DNA of 64,000 nucleotides. Origin: Coriolopsis trogii. Taxonomy: Eukaryota > Basidiomycota > Agaricomycetes > Polyporales > Polyporaceae. Positions 46,449 through 58,115 of this stretch are shown piece after piece. The stretch is from positions 1,426,001 to 1,490,000 of the forward strand of contig JAHYIO010000031.1 in NCBI GenBank assembly GCA_020543525.1, written 5' to 3'. The first letter of the stretch is position 1, and each line of letters opens with the position of its first letter. Both the position numbers and the translations under genes were made by a program. The notes under the pieces were generated by a model. The model searched no databases. It had not been told where the DNA came from and saw only the letters and a program-made list of their open reading frames with translations.

Positions 46449-47682
46449 CTAGCCTTGAGGACCGCGCGCGATGTGTCCTACGTCCGGATATGTGGGCGAG
46501 TCGAACTCGACGAACTCACCGGCTATGGCGACCCAGGGGGTCCGGACCGCGTCGGGGGCTTGTGTAGATCGCCTATCTGCTGTCACTACTACCGCCCGAA
46601 TTTGTCCTGTGGTTGTAACCTTGTATCGTTACCGCCGCTGCCACAAGGCTAGCGTCTCTAGCGGTAGTGGTTTGAATGAGGACACCTTAATGGGGAATCT
46701 ACGAAGCAAGCGCGTCGAACCATCATTGTGGAAGCTGGTATTGCCCAAACAAGGACCATGTCGGTTTTCGGCCGTCGAATTAGAGCGCATGTACACAGCC
46801 TCGTGTGTACTGAACAGACACCCTGCCGTCACTGGTCCAGCCATGGACAAGTAGGAGGTTTTCTCACCTGTGCCGCACCACGCCTGTGCGCGTAATGTCC
46901 AGTCGGAGCGACCATTCTGTCTGAACGCCCGGATCAACTTGGAAGAAGTCAGGAGTTCCCAAGATGCTTACTTCCTACCTGGTAGAACATCCAACGTGCT
47001 ACGTAGTCCCTAGACTACCACAGGTGTATCTAGCTTGCACCTGCATCCTGTGACCCTTGTAGAGCTGGCCGCTGCGGAAGACAACACTGGACAGTCAGTA
47101 GCGCCACCAATCTGCTTAGAGCGCAAGACGACATACGGTCGGGGCGCCTTTGTTCGGGAGCTTAGAAGCAGCGTTCAAATCAGAAGACGCCTTGAAGTCG
47201 GTGTAACGCCGAGTGCAAGACCCGCCACACCAGTGAGGCCTTGAGGAGCGGTGTCTATTGTGCGCCAGGGCAAATTCGCGCTGCTTGCGCTAGCCTTCTT
47301 ACTCTAGCTGAGCAATAGGTTGGTCAAATTACTTGACGGATGCCTCGCTGAACGAGGACTGCTTTCTTGAGAGCCGGTGTTCATGAGGAAGCGCACGTTC
47401 AACGCGATGGACTGCTTCATCAAGAATGAAATGTCCGAGCAGAGCACATGATGACAACACAGCGGATAACGCATTTGCAAGCATGGATACGTGACCTCGA
47501 AAGTGGTCCAAGGTAGGTGATGGTCCGATGTCGGAGAGCTCACAGTCCGGAGGCTCACAGGTCATAGACCACAAATTGCGCTTGGAGCCAGTTCGTTGGG
47601 TATCTGAATCATCATTTGAACGATACAGGAGAACGAATAAATGGATGACAATGGGCATGAATGCGTTCCCAATCGTTGCCAT
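46449..47682 (-). pseudogene. Possible decayed or unrecognised multi-exon gene
   Basis: Several minus-strand pieces between the loosenin-like and HOP2 genes look protein-like. An ATG at 47682 opens a hydrophobic start (IGNAFMPIVIHLFVLLY). A 50-base GT-AG intron-like unit lies at about 47.1 kb, after a segment reading KASSDLNAASKLPNKGAP. A segment at about 46.9 kb reads DPGVQTEWSLRLDITRTG before a GTGAG donor. A possible terminal exon, 46449-46572, reads RTPWVAIAGEFVEFDSPTY and ends in TAG. The pieces could not be joined into one frame and no family is recognised. It may be a broken gene, a multi-exon gene misread by eye, or chance. Confidence 0.22.
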
Positions 47683-47914
47683 GACGTGACATATATATGT
47701 ATGTCTAGAGTCGCCTAGTCCCTAGCACAGGATAGATGAGCCAGCAAGGAGCTACATAGCCAGAGGTATTCTCCCAGGTTGTGTGTTCCAGAAGCACCGC
47801 TGCAGTAGGACCTCTGAGCGTCGAGCAATTGTTTCGGCTGAATGAGCATGTAGCGAGCGTCCCTAGAGAAAAATAACCCGCATGTCGAGATGAAGGAAAG
47901 CCTGGCCACGAAGA

Positions 47915-49006
47915 TTATCGCCGTCTCTTCCCTAGGACACTCGGCGTCCCACAAAGTGCCCCGCGTTCAAGAGTAGTATGTTCTGGCGTGTCAAACTCGA
48001 TACCAAGATCCTCGGCCAATTCTGTCGCTTGTTGTGGCGTAAGCGCGTCTGTCGCCAAAGACCAGAACCTGGGATGGAAGAGAGGGCACACGCTGTCAGA
48101 CGGACGAGGGCGCGGCAGATGGGTATTGTTCACGAACGTGTTGAAAACCTTTCGTCGCCGAACCCACTCTGCTCTCCACCGAAGCCAGTCCGCGTCTAGT
48201 TGTGCGGTTTCTTCGGCTGATATGAGAGGGGTGCCTGACCGGAGCGGCTGGAGGTGTGCTCGAGCTTTGTCGATCTAATGCTACATCAACATGCAAGCTT
48301 TCAAGAGATAATAGGGTCAGAGGTGAGGGAGGACTCGACACGTACCGCTACAGCAGTCTTGTCTTTCTCTGTCGCAACTTGATCGTCCGTCGGTGCGCTC
48401 TTCAGTTTGGCGACTTCTGCGGTCATTGATGCATAGCATGTGTGAATGCGAATTCGCGGGGGGCACGGTATTTTCACTCACCGGTGCTAAGGGCTCTTGT
48501 TTCTGCAACAAGAGACTTACTGCTCTCATCTAGGGCCTTCAACTCACTCTCCAATGCGGCCAACCTATCAGCAGGGACATCCTCTAGGTTAGCTTGATTG
48601 GCAACGAAAAATGTGGTCTTTCCTAAGCAAGTTTCAGCTAAGATGATTAGTAGGCCACGCGATACATGCGCACCGCAGGTCTTTTGTACGAGGTCTCCTC
48701 GCTCGGCTAGTGCCACCAATATCTTCTGTGCAGCTGCTTTCGGGACAACACCTTTGAGATTTGCGGACACGTCGACAGCACCAAAAGGACGGTTCATCTA
48801 TACAGTGGGGGCATATGTAATGCGCAATGAAGGAACAAGCACCTGCTCATACCCGCTTCATATACTCCAGTACTTTCTCTTCAGCTTAAGTTCCAGGGGC
48901 AGGTTGTAGGTGAATATATGCGCGTCAACAGCCAGTATACCAGTATCATACCATCTTTGCCCTTCAGCACCGCAATCTTTGCTTCTGTTTTTGTCTTTGA
49001 GGCCAT
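47915..49006 (-). CDS. hop2: Hop2 homologous-pairing protein (meiosis)
   Basis: Hop2 (TBPIP) works with Mnd1 to promote strand exchange by Dmc1/Rad51 in meiosis. The ATG at 49006 starts ASKTKTEAKIAVLKGKD. Short exons then complete the winged-helix domain, EEKVLEYMKRMNRPFGAVDVSANL and AAAQKILVALAERGDL. A coiled-coil region follows (LAALESELKALDESSKSLVAETRAL). The C-terminal part reads ISAEETAQLDADWLRWRAEWVRRRKVFN, then FWSLATDALTPQQATELAEDLGIEFDTPEH and a basic end GKRRR. An intron at 48069-48137 uses the odd donor GTTCGT; it is 69 bases and open in frame, so retention would insert 23 residues. The gene is divergent from LEU5 with 286 bases between starts. Confidence 0.88.
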
Positions 49007-49292
49007 CGTAAGTGAACAGGAGAGGGAGGATGGGAGAAGGAGAGAAGCGAAACAGCTGGGCGGCTATTGGCTGAACGCGACGCGGGCTAAGGACGTGTGC
49101 ATCACGTGCACCGTTTCTCGGAGCTTGAGCGGGCGTTTAGGCTATTCACGGACCTTGGTTTCCGACATCGCTGAGCTCATACTTGCTCTTTCTACTTGCA
49201 ACCTCTGTGGGGCCCCGCATTCGACCCCTCGGCTCTCGCGCGAACACTCGATCGCTCCTCCTGCATGATACCGAAGACATAACGTCTCTCGA

Positions 49293-50519
49293 ATGACCGC
49301 CGATGGTTCTTCAAAAGACAGGCAGAGCCTACAGTACGTCATACGCTCAGGTTTCGCCGGAGGGATTGCTGGATGTGTGGTATGTCCTCGCCGTCTTCAT
49401 TGCTATCAGATACTCAAGAGGTGTCGCCATGGAATAGGCGAAGACCGTCGTCGCTCCTCTTGACCGAGTCAAGATCCTGTTCCAGGCATCCAATCCGGAG
49501 TTTCAGAAGTACACAGGTACGCTTTGTACGCCCAGCAAACCCTCTCTTCTTCGTATTCACTATTTACGTATGTCTAGGAACTTGGAGCGGAGCCTTTCGG
49601 GCAGCAGCCCAGATATATGGCGAGAATGGCGTTCGAGGACTCTTCCAGGGCCATTCTGCCACCCTTCTCCGCATCTTTCCGTACGCGGCCATTAAGTTCA
49701 TGGCCTACGACCAGCTAGAAGCCGTAAGTAGTTTGGACAAGGCCGTGTCAAGATACTCACGCGCAGTCCATGCAGCTATTGATGCCCACTCGTGACAAAC
49801 AAACGAACGTTCGCCGTTTCACTGCAGGTGCACTTTCAGGTGCGTCTTGATCCGACGGTGTCTGTTTGCCATCGTAACCCCTCAGTATAGGCGTCACATC
49901 GGTCCTGTTCACATATCCACTCGAACTCATACGTGTACGTATGGCGTACAGCACTAGACATTCGTCCTCTGGCCATCGACCCTCTTTCCTTTCCACCGTG
50001 CGCGTCATCTATAACGAAGGAGCCTCTGCTGCACCTTCGTCTTCAATCACGAGCAGACAAGCTGCACCACTACTGTTCAACCGATTCCCCATACTCAAGT
50101 TTTACCGTGGGTTTACAGTGAGCGTCGCGGGTATGATACCGTATGCTGGGACATCGTTCCTTGCCTGGGGTTTTCTGCGCGCCACTTTCCTTCCCCAGCC
50201 ATCACCCTCCTTGGGCACCTCCCCTAAATCGAAGCCTAAGGCGACCCCCATCGCCGACTTGACTATTGGGGCTGTTGCTGGGGCTGTGTCGCAGACTGCG
50301 TCGTATCCGTTCGAGGTCGTCCGGCGACGCATGCAGGTCGGCGGACTGACTCAGCCCGATAGGTGGATGCGTTGGGGCGAGACTGTCCGGACAATATGGA
50401 TGTCGCGGGGGTGGAGGGGATTCTATGTAGGCTTGAGCATCGGGTACCTGAAGGTCATTCCGCTTTCGGCGGTTAGTTATGCAGTGTGGCAGTTCGAGAG
50501 GCGGTTACTGGGCTTGTGA
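49293..50519 (+). CDS. leu5: Mitochondrial carrier, Leu5 (coenzyme A) type
   Basis: This six-helix inner-membrane carrier belongs to the SLC25 family and most resembles yeast Leu5 and animal SLC25A16/42, needed for CoA accumulation in mitochondria. Three repeats are visible with the carrier signature Px[DE]xx[KR]: [10 protein letters not shown] in repeat 1, [10 protein letters not shown] in repeat 2 and [11 protein letters not shown] in repeat 3. The [15 protein letters not shown] segment after [12 protein letters not shown] is typical of Leu5/Graves carriers. Several short introns occur in the first half; one splits GCV|AKTVV, and acceptors rejoin the carrier motifs exactly. Matrix-side insertions lie between helices 3 and 4 (a Ser-rich loop). 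The ATG at 49293 starts close to the first helix, with no long presequence. Confidence 0.88.
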
Positions 50520-51578
50520 TACACAGAGGACGGGACAGCATATCCTACAGCAGCGTTGCAGTTATGTTCACAATGTATTGCTACTACATCACAGACTACG
50601 CCCCACTTCATACCATATTCCTCTGCGCTGAGCAAGTCCTATATGAGAAGCCACATCGCGATGTGAGGCCCACTACATAATGCTTCCCTCAGGCTCATGC
50701 TTTCAAAGCTGCATGATCGCTGAGTATTTATGTCGCTCTGTATTCTCAATCGAAGTCCAGGCCGACCTAGATACGCCTCAATCCAAGTGAAGCAAAGGCT
50801 AGCGGACCGTTGCGTGGTAGATGTATGACACCTCGAGGCTTGCTGAATCATTGTGTGAGGCAAGGGATAGGTATGCTCTAGCTAACGGTGTTCATCGGCT
50901 GCGATAACCGCCTCCAAGTCCACCAGGCTCGTGCAGTGACGCTGTTCATATTACCAGCAGCCCGGCCCAGCCATGCGGCGGCTGTCACGGTGCGTCATAA
51001 CTTACTAGAGCCCACGGACTTGCAGACTCATTAGCACGGCACCAAAAAGGCGCCACCGCGTACGCCATATTCCTCGCTTCCAGTGAGAATGGAGGGCGTC
51101 GAACAAGCGTCGAACGTCGCTGCGGCAATGCTACTAGAAGCAAGCAAGGGCGGCAGAGTATCAGCCGAACGAGCAGAATCAAACCGGCAGTAGTGGCCTA
51201 CGGATCGCTGATGGTCGAAAGCCCGGAGCTCACATCATTTCAAGTCTCCGGGTTGGTCCCTCGGAGAGCGGCTTGTATTTTTCGCGCTTCCAAAGGCGCT
51301 GCCGTCGGACAACGTTCATGCAGGCAAACGCCAAGGGTAGGAGAGGTCATAAGCCACATATGTTGCACGATGTTCACCCAGGCGATGCTGCGATAAACGA
51401 CGGGATTTCTACCCCCGAGATTCAACGAGGGTTGGCGCGCACTTCAAGAACGAAGTTCATATGTGCTGTCTATCTTGCTAGTCGCCGACCTGTTCACGTC
51501 GCACAACATCGAGATAACTGCTTCATTGGGTAGGCTTTCTTTACAACGCATTGCTTCCATGTTGCGGTCTCTACGCTT
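50520..51578. other. Intergenic between convergent LEU5 and loosenin-like copy 2
   Basis: About 1.06 kb with no recognised gene, RNA or repeat. Open frames here are short and domain-free. Confidence 0.35.
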
Positions 51579-52053
51579 TTACTCGAAGTCCCAAGTGACC
51601 TGGATACGGCCGACATCGAGTGGCGCGAGCTGTTGGAAGGCACCGGAGGAGAGATCGATGCTACCAGAAGCGCAGCTCGGGCAGAGGTCCACAACGGTCG
51701 CGTCTACAAACTTGCCTTGGTCTTGTTGTCAACAGTCAAATGGTAGTCAGCGACGGCACGGGGTAGAGTACGCGAGACGACTACATACAGTTCACACCAA
51801 TGTGGCGGAAGCAGTTGGCACCGCTAGCGTACTGTGCCGGGCTGAGCGCGACAACGAAGTCGCTGTCCGGGCTTTGAGTACCACAGGCACCGATACCAAC
51901 ACTGGGGCTGTACCAGGTAGCTACGAATCCAGCTGTTGAGTACTCGCGTGACAGTGCGACAATGAGTCACTGACCATCGCCAGAGAAGGCGGTCGGAGCA
52001 GCTCCGGCGGCGACGACAGCAAGCAGGGTAGCGAAGACGGCCTTGTAAGACAT
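51579..52053 (-). CDS. Loosenin-like (expansin-related DPBB) secreted protein, copy 2
   Basis: The 117-residue product has a signal peptide (hydrophobic AVFATLLAVVAAGAAPTA) and one double-psi beta-barrel domain. Blocks parallel copy 1: ATWYSPSVGIGACG, VVALSPAQYASGANCFRH, YQGKFVDATVVDLCPSC and SIDLSSGAFQQL. Exons are 51975-52053 (79 nt), 51789-51920 (132 nt) and 51579-51721 (143 nt). Exon 2 has the same length, and both introns the same phase, as in copy 1, so the two are duplicates. Differences cluster in the signal peptide and C-terminus. The gene is divergent from the AA9 gene across 1.85 kb. A role in loosening cellulose or chitin networks follows from the family, not from the sequence itself. 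Confidence 0.87.
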
Positions 52054-52178
52054 TATGTATTGGATGGGGTGGTTGAATGAGCAGGTACGAGCGAAGAGTG
52101 AGAGAGCTCGAGGTTGTGAGGTTGAGGTTGAATAGTAGGACTGAGGATCCTGATGTTGAGGCGGGCTCTTCGACAGAC

Positions 52179-52184
52179 CTTATA
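52179..52184 (-). promoter_or_regulatory. TATA box of loosenin-like copy 2
   Basis: The minus strand reads TATAAG about 126 bases upstream of the ATG at 52053, close to the spacing in copy 1. Confidence 0.45.
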
Positions 52185-53837
52185 CCCTGAGGGTTGAGCG
52201 ACTGAACTCTGGCGTTGTGCGTTGACGAAAAGACAGAGGGATACTTGTCCGATCGGATCAATCGTCAAACCATAGTGCGATAGACACCCGCAGTGTGAAT
52301 TCTGCATTGTCTTTGAACTCATGGAGTTCTTTCGCTGCCGATAAACACCTCCACCGTGTATCTGGAAATTGGGGCGGTTAACTATATTGAGTATGTTTAG
52401 TACGAGCTTGAGCACTACACCTCCGGTAGTCGGAATTATTGACAGTCGCAAGCTCGCGCTGGCGGCTGGATGTGTGCAGTATGCTATTGAGCTACCGCTT
52501 TGGGTACAGAATGACGTGGTGGCAGAATTTGTGCGCTAGGCTTGAAATGTATCAATGTCATACCCCCCTGGCAGCCACCAGTAAGACTGTGCATCCCTCC
52601 TCTCGGAGCAGCGTCATAAAATCACAGTTTAAGTACATGCTCATATATGTCATGACGATATCGATGGTACATGAACATGGCGGCACCGTGACGCGCGGAT
52701 CGGTATGAAACGTGGAGACAAGGGGAGCTCCGTGCTCACGGACCGCCATTCTCCAAGTTTCCTCCGCACCTGTTGCTCTACAGAGTCCATTGGTAACTCG
52801 GACGAGACGGTGTCAGGGAAAACGCGAAAAACACAGTGTATGTCACACAGAAGGACGACTCACAAACAGATCAAACCTCCTGCACTGGTGTGTGCAATGC
52901 CTAAGCGTATGTCACAGAGCGATGCAAGGCTACATAGCGATCCCTCTCACAAATTATAAAGGCGCAAGCCGACTCTTGTTGAACAAGCATTGAGGCAAGA
53001 TTCAAGAAGACGAACGACCTGAGAATAAGTAAAGAGTCAAGAATCGGAGACCGGGCCGAGGCGACAGGCGCAACGCGGAGTTTCAACTGGCAAGATTGGC
53101 AACCTTGTTTAGACGCCAAGACCATCGACTCTCAATTTGGCATGCACTGTATTCACTCTCAAGTTGCCTCCCATACGAGCATACAGACCATGGGGCCGAG
53201 ACCGAGTGTCGAGCAGGAGAATGGTCTTGAACGGTGCGCACAAGGCATCTCGATAGAAGTACAAGCCGTCAGGAGCACCGTCACATGGACTAGAAACAGT
53301 CAATTTACTCGAGATCTTTCCATGGTACGTCCCCTGATTTTTCCGAAGCGCATGCCAGCCGATACCGTATATCTACCATATGTCAAAGGAAGTTGGGAGA
53401 AGCTGGCAGGGTGGTATGAGAGTGAGTCACGTTCTAATGCCTCCTATGTTTCGCTCACTGGTTCGAGTAGGAATTGAGCAAATGCTGCTCCTGAATATAT
53501 ATCCGAGGCTCTTCAAACGCTATGTCCTCAGCCGGGTCTCATGGTTCCTTCACACTCGCCTTTGATATCAACATGAGAAGTTGACACCTTCATGACTTTT
53601 TGACTCCTGGTGGCGATGAAATTCTCCGAGGACCGTCGTCACAAGGTCAGCCCTACCAATCAACTGCATTCTTGGCCTTTGACTTTCGGGAACGATACGC
53701 ATATTGGACAGACAATGACGAATTCCGAAGCCATGCAACATGCGGTCCTACAGCCAACAGCGGCCCGTCAACGGCCCTGAGGTCTCGTTCCATCTTGTGA
53801 TCGAAGATTCGCAGAATTTGCGCAAGGATACGAATGT
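52185..53837. other. Divergent flank between loosenin-like copy 2 and AA9
   Basis: About 1.65 kb with no recognised coding sequence. Regulatory sites for cellulose-response or carbon-repression factors could lie here, but none was called with confidence. Confidence 0.35.
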
Positions 53838-53844
53838 TATAAAG
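53838..53844 (+). promoter_or_regulatory. TATA box of AA9 gene
   Basis: TATAAAG lies 70 bases upstream of the ATG at 53908, in a typical promoter position. Confidence 0.6.
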
Positions 53845-53907
53845 GGAGTCAACTTCGGTCTCTCTTCCTTGTGGTCTTCATTGGCTTCAAACGGCGCTAT
53901 TACCAGC

Positions 53908-55114
53908 ATGTTTGCCATTCTCACCGCTCTCGTCACTGCTCTCTCTACGGCGACGTTCGCTAATGCCCACGGCTACGTCCAAGACGTCGTCGTGGGATCC
54001 ACACACTACACCGGATACCTCCCCTATTCTGACCCTTATTACAGCCCGCCTCCTCAGAGGATCATCCGTGCTATCCCTGGGAACGGTTAGTTGTACCCAG
54101 AAGAATTTGAGACGATGGCTGACGGCTATTGTCCAGGTCCTGTCCAGGATGTCACCTTGATTGAGTATGGCACTGGCTAGTATTGATTGACGTGCATGCA
54201 CCTGATGACATATGCTATTCAGTTTGCAATGCAACGGCTACACAGAGGGAGGCGTTGTCGGCTCCAAACCCGCTCCCATCTACGCTACCGTACCTGCTGG
54301 CTCTCAAGTGCACCTCAATTGGACCACCTGGCCCGACTCGTAAGTACTCTGTCAGTCCCACATCATGCCCGATAAACTCAGCTACTGGTAGTCATGTGGG
54401 TCCGATCATCACCTACCTTGCTCGCGCTCCGAGCGACATCACCCAGTGGGAACCGGGGACAAGGTGAGCGACTCAGGAGCCCGAGCCGACCATTCGTGCC
54501 GAAACTCATTCTGGGGTGCATCGTACCACATAGCGCCGTATGGTTCAAGATCGCAGAGTCAGGCAAGACCGCCGACGGCAAGTGGGCCGCCACCGACCTC
54601 CTCACCGCCTCCAACTCAATCTATACCTTCACCATCCCGCCCAAGCTGAAGGCCGGGCAATACATCGTGCGCCACGAGATGTAAGCCCCCGCGTCTCTTG
54701 TGGTCACTGACCGCCTCGCTCGTTACTAATGCCGATGCTGACTGCACGCGTGCATCGTCACAGAATCGCCCTTCATAGCGCATTCGCGTACCCAGGCGCC
54801 CAGTTCTACCCTTCTTGCATTCAGATCGAGGTCACCGGCTCTGGCAATGCGCTCCCGACCTCGGGCCTGGTCTCCTTCCCGGGCGCATACACCCCGTCCA
54901 CGTAAGCCCAACTATGTCGTTTCGGAGTATGTCCTTGCTAACGCAAGAGACGCTCCGTATAGCCCCGGCATCGTGTACGACGTGTACACCAACACCAGTG
55001 CGTACCCCATCCCGGGCCCTGTTGTGTAAGTGAAATCATTTGCTCTCATTGACACACACGGTACATTTTGGCTGACGCATGCTGTTTGCCACAGCTGGAC
55101 TGGCGGGAATTGAA
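53908..55114 (+). CDS. AA9 lytic polysaccharide monooxygenase, secreted
   Basis: This copper enzyme oxidatively cleaves cellulose or related glucans. The reconstructed protein has 253 residues in eight exons. The signal peptide ends ANA and the mature protein starts with His21 (HGYVQDV), whose amino group and side chain form half of the copper histidine brace. The second brace His is His109 in PDSHVGP. The axial Tyr and nearby Gln are in GAQFYPSC (Tyr197, Gln195). Cys72 and Cys199 match the conserved disulphide pair. Other family blocks are [16 protein letters not shown] and YIVRHEIIALHSA. There is no carbohydrate-binding module; the protein ends VVWTGGN. Introns include donors GTATGG and GTAAGT, and joins restore the motifs exactly. 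All active-site residues are present, so the enzyme should be functional. Confidence 0.93.
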
Positions 55115-55943
55115 TACCATTGCCGCCGGCTGCGCATTGGGCCTGAACATCGCGGAAACCGCCGCCGAGAGCCACACATATCGCCTTTCAATGTTCGATA
55201 TGTCTTCGAGAATATTTTGCGAATGGTAATCATATGGCTCTCAAGAGCGTTCAGGGCAACGCCAATGCCGATGCGGCAGCAGTCGTTTCTGTGCTACGGG
55301 GGTAAGTGTACACGCCCGCGTCAGGCGCATCTTGCAACTGGCGGCGCTACCCGGGCGGTCCTACTGCCAGTGGTACCAGCTGCCATATGAAATATCGCGC
55401 TCGACGGCGATATCAGGCAAGTTATGCGCCGCGCAAGATCATGTCCCGCGCGCATTTGAGAAGCCATGTTTCAGCGACCCTCCCAAGTTTGGGGCCGGCT
55501 GGCCCTAGGGAAAGGCGTGAATACACGATTTTCTTGCTAGTCTTGACCATCCAGAGAAACGATTGCCTGTTGGCATATACATTTTTAGGACACTTTGCTG
55601 GGCGGATTGGTGATTTGTTCATTAGGCTCTCGCCGTCGCCGATGGTGAGGCATGTCCAACCTCGCTTGGAATATATGAGATGCACAACGCCCGCGACAAA
55701 TATGCTATTCTTCCGCGTGCACCGGTGTCCCGTGTTGAGTAGGGATCGTATTAGTATTGTTGTTCCTCTGCTGTGGCTATGACACTCGTAATCAACCCAG
55801 TCCATTGCCGAGCATGTGCGCGGCCTGCATACAACAGGGTTGGATGGGACGATTCCTGAGTTTGGGAGACGCACAGAAAGCCAAAAGCCTTTAGGCACCG
55901 CACATCGCAAAGCGCGCCGTCGGGCGTCGAACCCAGGACGAAC
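55115..55943. other. Intergenic between convergent AA9 and TatD genes
   Basis: About 830 bases. A Cys/Gly-containing plus-strand stretch near 55.3 kb was considered as a lost binding-module exon, but it does not match the CBM1 cysteine pattern. Nothing else is seen. Confidence 0.35.
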
Positions 55944-57460
55944 CTAAACACCATACATCCGTCTAGCGTTCTCCCTCCCCACTCGCAAGATCCGTTCCGC
56001 GTCCCAATGCGCCTCCCCCGCGGCGCCGCGCTCGTTCGCCACGTCCGCCGTGAACTCCGCCGTCCAGGGTATCATTGCCGAGTGCGAGAGCGGCAGGCGA
56101 CCCTTGCAGTCCTTGAGCGCGCTGTAGATGTTAGACGGGGTCATGAAAGGCGCGTCCGTCTCGAGCAGGATGCGTAGCGCGGCGTCTGGACTTGCGCCAG
56201 CGTGGGCGGCCATACGTCGGACGACCTCGGACGTGTTGAGGTTGGTGGAGTACGTGATGACGCCTGGATGTCCGAGGATAACGGTCAGCGAGCGCGGTTG
56301 ATAACGGCGGAAACGGCATGCACGATTGTGTGCAGTTGAAACACCGAGGTCCACAGACAAGTCGTTACGTACCTGTGATTCCAATGTATAGGTTTGGGAA
56401 ATGCTCCAGCATCCGGGCAGCCCATTCTGGCGAGTCTGTATAGCAGTGGATATGTATCTGTGGTTGATCGTCAGATTGCACAGCTGGGGTCAGCAGGTCT
56501 ATGGTAGACGTACCCTGTGGTCTTTGGGAACGTGCTCCTTGAGGATGCGCTCAGTGTCCTCCTCTGCTTCCCGAGTATGGATCGTAAGCGGCTTCCCTAA
56601 CCGGACCGCTTGCTTGAGCTGTCGAATGAAAACCTGTTGCTGCAGGTCGCGAGGAGAGTTATCGTAGTGATAGTCTAGACCCATTTCGCCCCATCCGACG
56701 CAGCGCGGGTGCGACATGGCCTCTACTCTGCATCACGCAACGAAGTTAGTTCACGAGGTGCGTTGGATGCAACGAGACTTACATATCGCGTTCTATCTCA
56801 TCTGTATAGTGCTTGGCTTCGTGACTACACTCATGTCAGACATAGAATCCGATTGCTCCAGAGTTAACCGGGATATGCTCACGGATGCACGCCTTAGCAA
56901 ACCCACAGGACATCAGCATCTGCGCACATAGCAGGCTTTGACGTATTTCACGCACCCATAACAAACCAATACTCGAGCCCTCCCCACTTCTGTATTCTGT
57001 CTTGCTCTGTCAAAGCAGAGTCGGCAAGTTCCTTCCAATCCTTCTGTACGGGAGCCTCGCAGTAGACGTCCACGATCGCATCCACGCCGTGGCCCTTGTA
57101 CACATCCCGCACGAAGTCGTAGACAGTCTCGTATTTTCCCGTCTTGTACTTGCTACGATAGAACGAGAACGTTGAGAGCAAGTGCGTGTGGGTATCTACG
57201 ATTGGCGTGCGCTCTCTGCTTGCGATCGGGCGGCCGGGATGTTGAGGCAGCAAGAGAAAGTGTTCAGCAGGGACGGACGACTTCTTGTTTTTGCCCATCT
57301 TGCGCTGTGATTGGGGACTTGGTTTGTATTTTGTTGCGTAGGACCGCGCGAAGAAGAGAGATGATAGCTCAGGGCGCGGGCGGAGAGTGCTGCAGCCAGG
57401 GCGAGTGTGTGTACCGGACCGGTATAGCGGGACCATGCGAAGGGAGGCCAACAGACTCAT
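55944..57460 (-). CDS. TatD-family metal-dependent hydrolase (DNase-like)
   Basis: TatD proteins are TIM-barrel metal hydrolases with DNase activity in several organisms; fission yeast Scn1 is a related member. Motifs are IVDTHTHL (first metal site), GWGEMGLDYHYD, LTIHTREAEED, HIHCYTDS, and the late RILLETDAPFM. The ATG at 57460 begins a leader rich in Arg, Ser and Leu with no acidic residue in its first 30 positions, ending FFARSYATKYK. It looks like a mitochondrial presequence. A second in-frame ATG at 57298 (residue 55) would start MGKNKK and give a cytosolic or nuclear form. Introns occur within the gene, and joins restore motifs. The C-terminus ends RRMYGV at TAG 55944-55946. Confidence 0.82.
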
Positions 57461-58115
57461 TGCTCGACGACAACAGCAGGCACGCACCGACCAGTTCAAG
57501 TTTGTCAGTCCTCAAGAGATCACAGGCGTGAGGATGAAGAGATGCCGTTCAGAGCTGCATAGTCGCGTCCACAATCAGCGTTGAGTATGCAAGACCTCGT
57601 AGGCGCGCATTCATCGGCCCAGTCTGAGTTAACCTTGCCTATGACTACAGACGCCAGTATCTCCTCTCCTTCCTCCACCGTCGCCCAGCTCGACGACGAC
57701 AATCCTCCGAGAGATCAGTTACTTCCCACATATAATTCAGGGACAATGCTCGGCCTAGTACTGCTCATGAGCTGCTCCTTGCAGTCAGGTTGACACAGTA
57801 CCTTCCGCAACATGACAGACCATAGCTCCTGCTGCGATCCTGGAAGACCAACCTCTACCTAGTGTTTTGCTCTGATCTATGCTCTGTGTGGCTTCTACGA
57901 CACTCCGCGCTCTCCCAATCTCTTCGAATGGCTAACAGTGTCGACCGAGATTGACCGTCTCGTCAGCCTCGTCAGCCTCAGGCCAGCCTCCTCCCTTCAA
58001 GGTCGACTCCTCCTTGCTGGACGTTCTCTCGCCCCTTGTCCTCGTACCTCGTCCGTCTCCCCTCACGGCGTTGCTACCCAAGTCTCATAATCAACTCCGC
58101 ATCTACTCCCTCGTC
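57461..58115. other. Divergent promoter region, TatD / membrane protein
   Basis: 655 bases. A 70-codon open frame at 57581-57793 (+) lies in the upstream region of the membrane protein gene; it may be an upstream ORF or chance. No other feature is seen. Confidence 0.35.

Noticed and set aside
55300..55390. Possible lost cellulose-binding module after the AA9 gene
   Set aside because: The cysteine spacing does not fit CBM1 and the AA9 frame ends cleanly at TGA 55112-55114.
57581..57793. 70-codon plus-strand frame upstream of the membrane protein
   Set aside because: No domain and no splice link to the main frame; at most an upstream ORF.
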